DNA of 10,411 nucleotides. Origin: SCGC-AAA076-P13 sp965656035 (GTDB lineage: Bacteria > Pseudomonadota > Gammaproteobacteria > Magnimaribacterales > D2472). Within the stretch, counting starts at the first letter, position 1. Each line of letters begins with the position of its first letter. The notes under the pieces are model-generated. The model was not told the DNA's origin and did no database searches. It saw only the letters and a list, made by a program, of their open reading frames with translations. A program made the position numbers and the translations under genes. The stretch spans positions 1-10,411 of the forward strand of contig CBFHIO010000036.1 of the NCBI GenBank assembly GCA_965656035.1, written 5' to 3'. This document shows positions 1 through 7,191 of this stretch, piece after piece.

Positions 1-1
1 T

Positions 2-358
2 ATAAATAGCAAAGAAGCTAAAGAGATAGCTAAGAGGGCTGAAGAAAATCTTGTGGATCATGTAATGCACATAATTAATAATTCACAAGATGTCAGCGCA
101 ACTCCATATAATATTGATTTAAGAAATGTTGGATATAAAAGGCTAGACTCTGATAGCAGAACATATAATAAAGGTAATAAAAATTTCACTCTACATATTG
201 AAAAAAAGAATTTAGGCATTAATAAACTAAGAAATTGGCGGTACAAAGATAAGATGATATATGTTGTTCCGCTTCAAGACGGAAGAGTTCTGACTTTGTA
301 TGGAAACATAGATCAAAATTCAGCATTAGAGATAGCTAACTCAATAAAAATTAAATAA
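2..358 (+). CDS. C-terminal part of a probable RseB/MucB-like sigma-E regulatory protein (5' end outside window)
   Basis: The reading frame is open from base 2 with no stop upstream, so the gene begins outside the window; the GTG at 53 is an internal Val codon, not a start. The visible 118 residues end with a strand-rich stretch (FTLHIEKK, then GRVLTLYGNIDQNSALEIANSIKI). This resembles the end of RseB/MucB, where a 'SVFIE' strand is followed by 'VTVVGEIP..TAKRIAxSV'. RseB/MucB is periplasmic and binds the anti-sigma factor RseA/MucA, linking envelope stress to sigma-E. The following gene is a DegP/MucD-type protease, as in the Pseudomonas algU-mucABCD cluster, which supports the call. The first 35 residues (IAKRAEENLVDHVMHII...) look helical and faintly like the end of RseA. 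The assignment rests on pattern memory and context; a different periplasmic protein is possible. Confidence 0.5.
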   Translation: MNSKEAKEIAKRAEENLVDHVMHIINNSQDVSATPYNIDLRNVGYKRLDSDSRTYNKGNKNFTLHIEKKNLGINKLRNWRYKDKMIYVVPLQDGRVLTLYGNIDQNSALEIANSIKIK

Positions 359-362
359 ATAT

Positions 363-1775
363 ATGAAGACAAGTATAAAGAATTATAAAAAAGTATTAGT
401 TTTAGTCCTTTGCGGTACTTTTACATACACGAATTTAATTGCTGCACTGCCAGAAAATATTTCACAACTTGTTGAAGAGTCGGCACCAGCAGTTGTGAAC
501 ATAACATCAAAAAAAGAAGTGTCTCAAAGACAGTCATATGGTTATGGCGGCATTCCGGATGAAATGCTTGAGAGGTTTGGTATTCCAAGACAATTTCGTG
601 AAATGCCTCAAGAAAAGAGAGAAGCAACCTCTTACGGTTCTGGATTTATTTTAAATGGTAATTATATTTTGACTAATTATCACGTTGTTGAGAATGCAAC
701 TGAAGTAATTGTTTCATTATCTGACAGAAGAGAATTTGTTGCAGAGATTGTAGGCGTAGACCCTCTTTCAGATTTGGCTTTATTGACCGTTGAAGGTAAT
801 AACTTGCCTCAGGTCATAGCTGGAGATAGTGATCAATTAAAAGTCGGTGACTGGGTGGTTGCAATTGGATCACCGTTCAGTTTTGATTTCTCAGTAACTG
901 CAGGTATTGTAAGCGCTAAAGGAAGAAGTATTCAAAATAATAATATTGGAAACTATGTCCCTTTTTTACAAACTGATGTTGCTATCAACCCTGGCAATTC
1001 AGGTGGACCACTTTTCGATTTGAGTGGCAAGGTTGTTGGTATTAATTCTCAAATCTATTCAAGAAGCGGTGGCTATCAAGGTCTCGCTTTCGCTATTCCA
1101 ATCAATGTGGCAATTGATGTAGCAGAACAAATTATTGAAAAAGGTGAAGTCTCAAGAGGTTACCTTGGAGTAAGAATGAGCGAAGTTGACAGTGATTTGG
1201 CTGAAGCTTTAGGTATGAAAAAGCCTTACGGTGCCTTAATAAATGATGTTGAAGAGGGTGAGTCTGCTGATAATGCTGGTTTACTTCCAGGTGATGTCAT
1301 TATTGAGTTTGACAAAAAAGAAATTAAGTTTAGTTCGGATTTGCCTCATGTTGTCGGACAGCTTCAACCTAAATCAAAGGCAAAAGCAAAAATAATAAGA
1401 GACGGCGATGAAATTGAGCTTAAATTTACACTTGGTGAACTTCCAACTAATCAAGAATCATTTGTTCCAGCAAAATTGCAAGGATCATCAGATCCAATAG
1501 GTATAAAAGTGGCTGAGATTGATAGAGACAATCCATCAATGGCAAATTTACCTGAGGGTGTAATTGTATCAAGAGTAAATCCTGGATCTCCTGCATCCGG
1601 TAGGGTTAATAGGGGCGATTTAATAACAATGATTCAATATAAAGGAAAAAAATATCAAGTTTTTGATGTTGAATCATATGAAGAGTCCATAGAAAACTTT
1701 TCTTCTGGAGATAAAATTGCTCTTCATCTCAACAGAAATGGCAGTCGTTTAATTAGATCAATTACAATCAATTAG
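363..1775 (+). CDS. mucD: Periplasmic serine endoprotease of the DegP/DegQ/MucD (HtrA) family
   Basis: An HtrA-type protease and chaperone that degrades misfolded envelope proteins in the periplasm. Residues 1-28 form a Sec signal peptide (basic start, hydrophobic VLVLVLCGTF core, likely cleavage near A27/A28). The trypsin-like domain carries the catalytic triad His107 (TNYHVV), Asp137 (DPLSDLALL) and Ser213 (NPGNSGGPLFD). Two PDZ domains follow, at about 266-355 (starting RGYLGVRM) and about 375-468 (PEGVIVSRVNPGSPA). The loop at 50-90 is shorter than the long LA loop of DegP, and 470 residues fits MucD/DegQ better. Its start lies 4 nt after the preceding sigma-E-regulator-like gene, so the two are probably cotranscribed and respond to envelope stress. 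No Shine-Dalgarno is visible before the ATG. Family assignment is certain; the choice between degP, degQ and mucD rests on context. Confidence 0.95.
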   Translation: MKTSIKNYKKVLVLVLCGTFTYTNLIAALPENISQLVEESAPAVVNITSKKEVSQRQSYGYGGIPDEMLERFGIPRQFREMPQEKREATSYGSGFILNGNYILTNYHVVENATEVIVSLSDRREFVAEIVGVDPLSDLALLTVEGNNLPQVIAGDSDQLKVGDWVVAIGSPFSFDFSVTAGIVSAKGRSIQNNNIGNYVPFLQTDVAINPGNSGGPLFDLSGKVVGINSQIYSRSGGYQGLAFAIPINVAIDVAEQIIEKGEVSRGYLGVRMSEVDSDLAEALGMKKPYGALINDVEEGESADNAGLLPGDVIIEFDKKEIKFSSDLPHVVGQLQPKSKAKAKIIRDGDEIELKFTLGELPTNQESFVPAKLQGSSDPIGIKVAEIDRDNPSMANLPEGVIVSRVNPGSPASGRVNRGDLITMIQYKGKKYQVFDVESYEESIENFSSGDKIALHLNRNGSRLIRSITIN

Positions 1776-1835
1776 AACTAAAAAGTCTTTGATTCTCCTA
1801 TATTTGTAAGATTGGCTGTAAAATAGCAGCACCTT

Positions 1836-3623
1836 ATGAAAAACATTAGAAACTTTTCAGTAATTGCTCATATTGATCATGGCAAATCTACATTGTCTGA
1901 TAGATTGATTGAATTTTGTGGTGGGCTAACCGCAAGAGAGATGTCAGAGCAAATCTTGGATTCAATGGATATAGAAAGAGAAAGGGGCATTACAATTAAA
2001 GCTCAAGCTGTAAGTCTAGAATATAAGAAAGATAACGTAAGCTATTTATTGAATTTTATTGATACGCCAGGACATGTTGATTTTTCGTACGAGGTATCAA
2101 GATCATTATCTGCATGCGAAGGTGCCTTGTTAGTCGTAGACGGCTCTCAGGGTGTTGAAGCTCAAACATTAGCTAATTGTTATACTGCTGTTGATCAGGG
2201 ATTGGAAGTAGTTCCTGTAATCAACAAAATAGATTTACCTCAGTCAGAACCAGACAGAGTTAAAAAAGAAATTGAAGATATGATCGGTATCAACGCATCT
2301 TCAGCTCCACTTGTAAGTGCTAAAACTGGAATTGGTATTGAAGATTTGTTGGATATGCTTATAAAAGATATACCATCGCCAGAAGGCAGTCCAGCTGAGC
2401 CTCTTCAGGCATTAATAATTGATTCATGGTTTGATTCTTACTTGGGCGTTGTTTCTTTAATCAGAATAAAAAATGGCACTATTAAAACGGGTCAGAAATT
2501 CAAAATTCATTCAACCGGACAGTCGCATAATGTAGATGAAATTGGAGTATTTTCCCCAAAAAAATTAAAAAAAGATTCTTTGTCAGCAGGAGAAGTAGGA
2601 TACTTGGTTGCTGGCATTAAAAATATAAAAGGAGCTCCAGTGGGAGATACCATTCTTGAAGTGGGTGATGAAATTACACAGCCACTTCCAGGCTTTAAAA
2701 AGGTAAATCCTAAAGTATTTGCATCTATGTTTACTGTAAATTCTGATGACTATGAAAGATTTAGGGATGCACTTTCAAAGCTTGTATTAAATGACTCCTC
2801 TTTAATTTACGAACCAGAAGTTTCAGATGCTCTTGGATTTGGATTTAGATGTGGTTTTCTTGGAACCCTGCACATGGAAGTTATTAGGGAAAGGCTAGAA
2901 AGAGAATATGATCTAGATTTAATATCAACTGCCCCATCTGTTGAATATGAGATTCTAAAGACAGATGGAGAGGTTATAAGAATTGATAGCCCATCACAAT
3001 TACCGGCTCCTAATGATATTGATGAAATAAGAGAACCAATTGTAAATGCTACTATCTTGACCCCAAATGAGTATGTAGGAAATGTCATCACTCTTTGCAC
3101 GGCAAAAAGAGGAACTCAGAAGGGTATGACTTATTTTGGCAATCAAGTTTCAATTGTTTTTGAAATGCCTCTGTCCTCAGTAATTGTTGATTTCTTTGAT
3201 CAAATTAAATCTTCCACTAAAGGGTTTGCATCAATTGAATATTCTCTGATTGGTTTTTTTAAATCCGATTTAACGAAGATAGATATTCTTATCAATAATC
3301 AAAAAATAGATGCTCTATCTATGATAGTTCATAAATCTTTTTCAACACAAAAAGCTCGAGAGATTGCAGCAAACCTTCAAAAACTTATTCCAAGGCAAAT
3401 GTTTGATGTGCCAATTCAAGTAGCACTTGGCTCTAAAATAATATCAAGAGAGACAGTTAAGGCACTCAGAAAAAATGTTACAGCAAAGTGTTACGGTGGC
3501 GATATTACAAGAAAAAAGAAATTGCTTGAAAAACAGAAAGATGGAAAGAAAAAAATGAAACAATTCGGTAAAGTTTCTATACCTCAAGATGCTTTTTTAA
3601 ATTATTTTAAATCTGGAGAATAA
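1836..3623 (+). CDS. lepA: Translation elongation factor 4 (GTPase LepA)
   Basis: LepA/EF4 is a ribosome-associated translational GTPase proposed to back-translocate or remodel stalled ribosomes and to help 30S biogenesis. The 595-residue product matches LepA end to end (about 599 in E. coli). G motifs: AHIDHGKST at 11-19, RGITIK at 50-55, DTPGH at 76-80, NKID at 130-133 and SAKTG at 161-165. The LepA-specific C-terminal domain is complete, with LRKNVTAKCYGGDITRKKK followed by a basic KQKDGKKKMKQFGK tail. The start MKNIRNFSVIAHIDHGK is the one conserved in the family. It follows mucD after 60 nt, the longest gap in the window, so a separate promoter here is possible but not clear. No Shine-Dalgarno is evident. 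lepB begins 2 nt after its stop codon. Confidence 0.98.
   Translation: MKNIRNFSVIAHIDHGKSTLSDRLIEFCGGLTAREMSEQILDSMDIERERGITIKAQAVSLEYKKDNVSYLLNFIDTPGHVDFSYEVSRSLSACEGALLVVDGSQGVEAQTLANCYTAVDQGLEVVPVINKIDLPQSEPDRVKKEIEDMIGINASSAPLVSAKTGIGIEDLLDMLIKDIPSPEGSPAEPLQALIIDSWFDSYLGVVSLIRIKNGTIKTGQKFKIHSTGQSHNVDEIGVFSPKKLKKDSLSAGEVGYLVAGIKNIKGAPVGDTILEVGDEITQPLPGFKKVNPKVFASMFTVNSDDYERFRDALSKLVLNDSSLIYEPEVSDALGFGFRCGFLGTLHMEVIRERLEREYDLDLISTAPSVEYEILKTDGEVIRIDSPSQLPAPNDIDEIREPIVNATILTPNEYVGNVITLCTAKRGTQKGMTYFGNQVSIVFEMPLSSVIVDFFDQIKSSTKGFASIEYSLIGFFKSDLTKIDILINNQKIDALSMIVHKSFSTQKAREIAANLQKLIPRQMFDVPIQVALGSKIISRETVKALRKNVTAKCYGGDITRKKKLLEKQKDGKKKMKQFGKVSIPQDAFLNYFKSGE
3615..3619 (+). promoter_or_regulatory. 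Shine-Dalgarno supporting the TTG start of lepB
   Basis: GGAGA lies 5 nt before the TTG at 3625, inside the last codons of lepA. It decides the unusual TTG start for lepB and implies translational coupling with lepA. Confidence 0.7.
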
Positions 3624-3624
3624 C

Positions 3625-4572
3625 TTGATATCAGATCCAATTTTTATTTTTTCAATGATTGGAATGGCCGCGGTGCTATTTTCATGGATTATAAGTGAGA
3701 TAAAAGAAAACTATAAAGATAATTTTCTTGTAAGTAATTCAAGTTTGCTAACTACTATTTTTGGCTTGATGATGCTTTATAGTATTTTCATTAACGCAGG
3801 TGACCTTAGTGTTGTTCTTCTTGTAGGCTCAATCATATCCCTTATAGTTCTTGTGGTAGGCATTTTTTTAAAAAATAATGAAATTGTATCTTCATCTAGA
3901 GGATACTTTATTCCAATTTTTTTAATTTTTATTTTAAGAACTTTTTTATATGAGCCATACCAAATACCCTCTGGCTCCATGTTACCTGGTCTTAAAGTAG
4001 GGGACTTCTTGTTGGTAGATAAGAATTCTTATGGATATAAAATTAACAGAATAGATGAACCTTTTTTATCTCAAGAGGATCCTGATTATGGTGATGTGGT
4101 TGTTTTTGTACCCCAGCACAATCCAGTGCCGTATGTAAAAAGATTGATTGGTTTGCCAGGCGATAAAATAAGAATTATCAATAAACAGGTCTATGTTAAT
4201 GGCGAGCCTATTAAAAAAACATTTCATAAAACTGAAGAAGAGAAAATTACTAAAAGATATAGAGACCTTTCCGGCAAGATCACAGTAAGAGAGTTGGACG
4301 TAGTTATAGATTACTTCTTTGAAGAGCATGGAGGAAATAAATATTTAACCAGGAACATTAGAGGTGAAAATGTTCAGTATCCATCGGAGTGGACTGTGCC
4401 AAGCAATCATTATTTTGTCATGGGCGATAACAGAGATAATTCGAATGACAGCACTAAAGATGTTGGGTTTGTTCCAAGAGAAAATTTCTTTGGTGAAGCA
4501 AGCTATCTTTTTATGACTTGGGAATGTTGGACTTGTCTTCCATATTTCTCAAGAGTCGGAACAATTAATTAA
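3625..4572 (+). CDS. lepB: Signal peptidase I (leader peptidase)
   Basis: A membrane-bound Ser/Lys-dyad peptidase that removes signal peptides from secreted proteins, with its catalytic domain in the periplasm. The catalytic Ser is S118 in IPSGSMLPGLKVGD, and the general-base Lys is K172 in YVKRLIGLPGD. The C-terminal box starts MGDNRDNSNDS at 266. Hydrophobic segments lie at about 5-23, 40-58, 61-82 and 93-109; the E. coli enzyme has only two, so two extra segments sit between the usual pair. An even number keeps the catalytic domain periplasmic. The usual DSRxWG of the C-terminal box reads DSTKDVG at 275-281, replacing the conserved Arg by Thr. The TTG start follows a good GGAGA. The stop overlaps the rnc start by one base (TAATG). 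Family is certain; it is expected to be essential. Confidence 0.96.
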   Translation: MISDPIFIFSMIGMAAVLFSWIISEIKENYKDNFLVSNSSLLTTIFGLMMLYSIFINAGDLSVVLLVGSIISLIVLVVGIFLKNNEIVSSSRGYFIPIFLIFILRTFLYEPYQIPSGSMLPGLKVGDFLLVDKNSYGYKINRIDEPFLSQEDPDYGDVVVFVPQHNPVPYVKRLIGLPGDKIRIINKQVYVNGEPIKKTFHKTEEEKITKRYRDLSGKITVRELDVVIDYFFEEHGGNKYLTRNIRGENVQYPSEWTVPSNHYFVMGDNRDNSNDSTKDVGFVPRENFFGEASYLFMTWECWTCLPYFSRVGTIN

Positions 4573-5234
4573 TGACTCTAAAAGATCTTCAAACCCAGTT
4601 GTGTTATGTATTTAAAGATGAAACTCTTTTAGAGCTTGCTTTAACTCACAAAAGTTATAGCAATAGCTTAAATAATGAAAGATTGGAATTTTTAGGAGAT
4701 TCGATTCTTAATTCGATTATTTCAGAATATCTTTTCTCTAGATTTACTAACCAAAAAGAAGGATTGCTTACAAGAATGAGAGCCTATCTTGTAAAAGCTG
4801 AGACCCTAACAATAAAAGCAGAGGAGTTATCTTTAGAAAAGTTAATAAAACTATCAAAAGGTACTGCAAACCTCTCAAAAGAAAGAAAGAATTCAATTTT
4901 AGAAGGAGCTTTTGAGGCAGTCATTGGTGCAATTTATATAGACGGAGGTTGGAATGCCTCAAAAGAAATAACTCTTAAAACCTTTAGTAAAAACTTAGAA
5001 GCATTATCTGAAGATATGTCATTTAAAGATCCAAAGACAGAGCTTCAAGAACTATTTCAATCAAATAAAATTGAATTACCTAAATATGAGCTTGAAGACC
5101 TTGGTAACAATAATTTTTCATGTACTGTAAATTATGATGAGATGATGTTTAGATCATCGGGTGCATCTAAAAGAATTGCTGAAACAAATGTAGCCATGCA
5201 GCTCTTAGCATACATAAACCAAAAAAATGACTAA
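4572..5234 (+). CDS. rnc: Ribonuclease III
   Basis: A double-strand-specific endoribonuclease that processes rRNA precursors and structured mRNAs as a homodimer. The 220 residues contain the RNase III domain with signature NERLEFLGDS at 35-44, giving acidic residues E36, E39 and D43. A linker is followed by a double-stranded RNA-binding domain from about 153 (DPKTELQELFQSN) to the GASKRIAETNVAMQLL helix at 197-212. The second catalytic motif reads ILEGAFEAVIGAIY at 109-122. Glu115 is present, but the residue corresponding to E. coli Asp114 is Gly112, with Glu111 next to it. Gene order lepB-rnc-era-recO is classical for gammaproteobacteria. The start overlaps the lepB stop (TAATG), and no Shine-Dalgarno is visible, suggesting coupled reinitiation. 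Identity is certain; full catalytic competence is less so. Confidence 0.96.
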   Translation: MTLKDLQTQLCYVFKDETLLELALTHKSYSNSLNNERLEFLGDSILNSIISEYLFSRFTNQKEGLLTRMRAYLVKAETLTIKAEELSLEKLIKLSKGTANLSKERKNSILEGAFEAVIGAIYIDGGWNASKEITLKTFSKNLEALSEDMSFKDPKTELQELFQSNKIELPKYELEDLGNNNFSCTVNYDEMMFRSSGASKRIAETNVAMQLLAYINQKND

Positions 5235-6129
5235 AAGTTACTGTGGGTATATTTCTATCATTGGTAAACCCAATGTTGGTAAGTCAACAATTCTTAACCA
5301 TATATTGGGAAAAAAAATCTCAATAACATCAAGAAAATCCCAGACAACAAGAAATAATATATTAGGCATCAAAACAGAAGGTAATATACAAATGATTTAT
5401 GCAGACACACCAGGGATGCATATTAAATCACCCAAAGTTATGAATAAAGTGTTAAATAGATCGGCTGAAAGCTTAATGGAAGATTCAGATATTATATTAT
5501 TTGTAACACAAAGATTAACCCTGGATGCCCAAGATCTTTCAATTCTAAAAAAACTTAAACAAATTAACTCAAAGGTCATATGTGTTGTTAATAAAGTTGA
5601 TCAAGTTGAAGATAAAAATAAATTACTCCCACTGATTCAAAGACTCTCAAGTGAATATAGTTTTCTTGACATCATACCCATATCTGCAATTAATAATGAT
5701 GGTATAGATGAGCTAGAATCTTTAATAAAAAACTATCTTCCTGAGAATGAGCATTTATACGATAAAAATTTAACAACCAGCACTCATAAAGACACATTCA
5801 TGATTTCAGAATTAATTCGTGAAAAAATAATTAGAATGTTGGGAGATGAGCTGCCACACGATACTTTTGTTCAAGTTGAGCTAGTTGATCATGAAGAAGA
5901 AATTATAAAAATTCATGCAGTAATATTTGTTGCTAGGAATAGTCAAAAGCAAATTGTTATTGGAAAAAGTGGAAGTACATTAAAGAAAATTGGAAAACAG
6001 GCAAGAATCGAAATTGAAGAATACTTTAACAAAAAAGTTTTCTTAAAAACTTGGGTAAAGGTAAAAAAGAATTGGAATACAGACTCTGATTATCTTCAAA
6101 GCTTGGGAGTTGGAGGAAGTTATGATTGA
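5227..6129 (+). CDS. era: GTPase Era
   Basis: Era is a GTPase that binds the 3' end of 16S rRNA and acts in 30S subunit maturation, linked to cell-cycle progression. The G domain shows GKPNVGKS at 13-20, TTRNN at 40-44 (switch I), DTPG at 60-63, NKVD at 122-125 and the SAI of G5 at 153-155. The C-terminal KH RNA-binding domain has IHAVIFVARNSQKQIVIGKS from 229 and the GxxG loop at 246-249 (GKSG), ending with the usual FLKTWVKVKKNW. At 300 residues it is of normal length. The gene overlaps rnc by 8 nt and recO by 8 nt. No Shine-Dalgarno is visible ahead of the ATG. Its last codons carry the ribosome-binding site of recO. Confidence 0.98.
   Translation: MTKSYCGYISIIGKPNVGKSTILNHILGKKISITSRKSQTTRNNILGIKTEGNIQMIYADTPGMHIKSPKVMNKVLNRSAESLMEDSDIILFVTQRLTLDAQDLSILKKLKQINSKVICVVNKVDQVEDKNKLLPLIQRLSSEYSFLDIIPISAINNDGIDELESLIKNYLPENEHLYDKNLTTSTHKDTFMISELIREKIIRMLGDELPHDTFVQVELVDHEEEIIKIHAVIFVARNSQKQIVIGKSGSTLKKIGKQARIEIEEYFNKKVFLKTWVKVKKNWNTDSDYLQSLGVGGSYD
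6112..6117 (+). promoter_or_regulatory. Shine-Dalgarno that fixes the recO start
   Basis: GGAGGA sits 4-5 nt before the ATG at 6122. It overlaps the TTG at 6110 that would otherwise extend the frame by four codons. The site therefore argues for ATG 6122 and places the recO ribosome-binding site inside the era coding sequence. Confidence 0.85.
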
Positions 6130-6817
6130 TAATGATTGGGATGACTGCTTTCTCTTGCATTATAGACCGCACGGTGAAACCAGTTTGATTGCTGATGTTT
6201 TTACTAGGAAAAATGGAAAAATGTCGATGGTTGCCAAAGGAGCCAAGAAGCCTAGGTCCAAATTTTTTGGGTATTTAACACCTTTTACCAAATTGAGAAT
6301 TACCTACACGGGAAGGTCTGAGTTAAAAACACTAACTAATATTGATAGAGATTTTTCACAATCCACAAACAGTCTTTCTAAGACCAGTTACAGTCTTTTA
6401 TATATTAATGAATTACTTATAAGACTCCTTCCAAAAGATGCGGTCCATGAAGATTTATTTATACTTTATGAAAATTTTTTATCAAAAATACACTCAGGAG
6501 AAAGTATTGAATTAACTTTAAGAGCTTTTGAACTAGATATGCTTGAAATGTTAGGCTACGGATTGGATTTTGAAAATGAAATAGATAAAAACCAGTCTAT
6601 TGATTTAGATAAAAACTACTCATTTATACCTGAGAGAGGATTCAGAGAATCAAAAAACTCTGGTTTTTCTGGAAAAGATATAATAAATATTCGGATGAGA
6701 AAACTTTCAGAAGTATCAAAAAAACATCTTAAGCATTTAACACAAGAAGCAATTCATTTTTGCCTAGACGGAAGGAATCTATCAAGTCGAGAGATTTTTA
6801 GGAGAATCAAGCAGTGA
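6122..6817 (+). CDS. recO: DNA repair protein RecO
   Basis: RecO works with RecR (and RecF) to load RecA onto SSB-coated single-stranded DNA during recombinational repair. The 231-residue product begins with an OB-fold typical of RecO (FLLHYRPHGETSLIADVFTR, then the 'GKMSMVAKGAKKPRS' strand-turn-strand) and continues with a helical C-terminal domain (RLLPKDAVHEDLFILYENFL; LRAFELDMLEMLGYGLDF). No CxxC zinc motif is present, as in many gammaproteobacterial RecO proteins. The ATG at 6122 is preferred over TTG 6110 because a strong GGAGGA precedes it. It overlaps era by 8 nt and acpS by 4 nt (GTGA). RecO sequences diverge strongly, so the call leans on the N-terminal pattern plus the conserved era-recO order. 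Confidence 0.93.
   Translation: MIDNDWDDCFLLHYRPHGETSLIADVFTRKNGKMSMVAKGAKKPRSKFFGYLTPFTKLRITYTGRSELKTLTNIDRDFSQSTNSLSKTSYSLLYINELLIRLLPKDAVHEDLFILYENFLSKIHSGESIELTLRAFELDMLEMLGYGLDFENEIDKNQSIDLDKNYSFIPERGFRESKNSGFSGKDIINIRMRKLSEVSKKHLKHLTQEAIHFCLDGRNLSSREIFRRIKQ
6801..6805 (+). promoter_or_regulatory. Shine-Dalgarno supporting the GTG start of acpS
   Basis: GGAGA lies 8 nt upstream of the GTG at 6814, inside the last codons of recO. Together with the GTGA stop/start overlap it supports GTG as the acpS start. Confidence 0.65.
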
Positions 6818-7191
6818 TTTATGGTATTGGAACCGATATCTTAGAAATTTCAAGGATAACAAACATAAAGTCCCTACCTTCGTTTGCAAAAAAAATACTC
6901 TCATCAAACGAATTAGAAATAGCTTCACAATATGAAAACGATAAATTGATTAAATATCTTGCTAAACAATTTGCTGCAAAAGAAGCTATTTCAAAAGCTT
7001 TTGGCACTGGTATAAGAGAACCTATTTTAATGAAGGATATTGAGATAATGAGAAACAAAATTGGTAAACCTTATCTAAACCCATTGGGTGGCGTAAAAAA
7101 AACTATTATTGACTTGGGTATAACCAAGTCTCATGTTAGTCTTGCAGACGAAAGAGAATATGTAATAGCATTTGCTATTTTAGAGCTATGA
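6814..7191 (+). CDS. acpS: Holo-[acyl-carrier-protein] synthase
   Basis: AcpS transfers the 4'-phosphopantetheine arm of coenzyme A to a Ser of acyl carrier protein, activating it for fatty-acid synthesis; the active unit is a trimer. The 125-residue product has the family hallmarks GIGTDILE at 4-11 with metal-binding Asp8, and FAAKEAISKAFGTGI at 53-67 with Glu57. The C-terminal HVSLADEREYVIA strand starts at 107. The gene starts with GTG, overlapping the recO stop by 4 nt, and ends in an ATGA overlap with adk. In E. coli and many relatives pdxJ lies between recO and acpS; here it is absent. Length and motifs are normal. Confidence 0.97.
   Translation: MIYGIGTDILEISRITNIKSLPSFAKKILSSNELEIASQYENDKLIKYLAKQFAAKEAISKAFGTGIREPILMKDIEIMRNKIGKPYLNPLGGVKKTIIDLGITKSHVSLADEREYVIAFAILEL

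Noticed and set aside
53..55. GTG as start of the first gene
   Set aside because: The frame is open further upstream to base 2 and the upstream codons read as normal protein; no ribosome-binding site precedes the GTG. The gene is better treated as 5'-truncated by the window.
405..416. Possible lipobox ending at Cys17 in the MucD signal peptide
   Set aside because: The residue before Cys is Leu, not Gly/Ala/Ser, and the Cys lies inside the hydrophobic core with a normal signal peptidase I site further on.
1789..1824. Promoter before lepA: TTGATT (1789) and TAAAAT (1819)
   Set aside because: The spacing is 24 nt, too long for a sigma-70 promoter, and A/T-rich DNA makes such matches frequent. 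A promoter in this 60-nt gap is plausible but not shown.
2807..3100. Antisense reading frame of 97 codons within lepA
   Set aside because: It lies wholly opposite a strongly conserved part of lepA, has no ribosome-binding site, and its translation resembles no protein; it is a shadow of the real gene. The other minus-strand frames are rejected for the same reason.
5309..5316. A8 tract in era (also in acpS near 6888 and 7085) as programmed slippage sites
   Set aside because: All three genes are full length in the zero frame, and runs of eight A are expected in DNA this A/T-rich; no alternative product is suggested.
6110..6112. TTG 6110 as recO start
   Set aside because: It overlaps the Shine-Dalgarno that serves ATG 6122, and RecO similarity begins only after that ATG.
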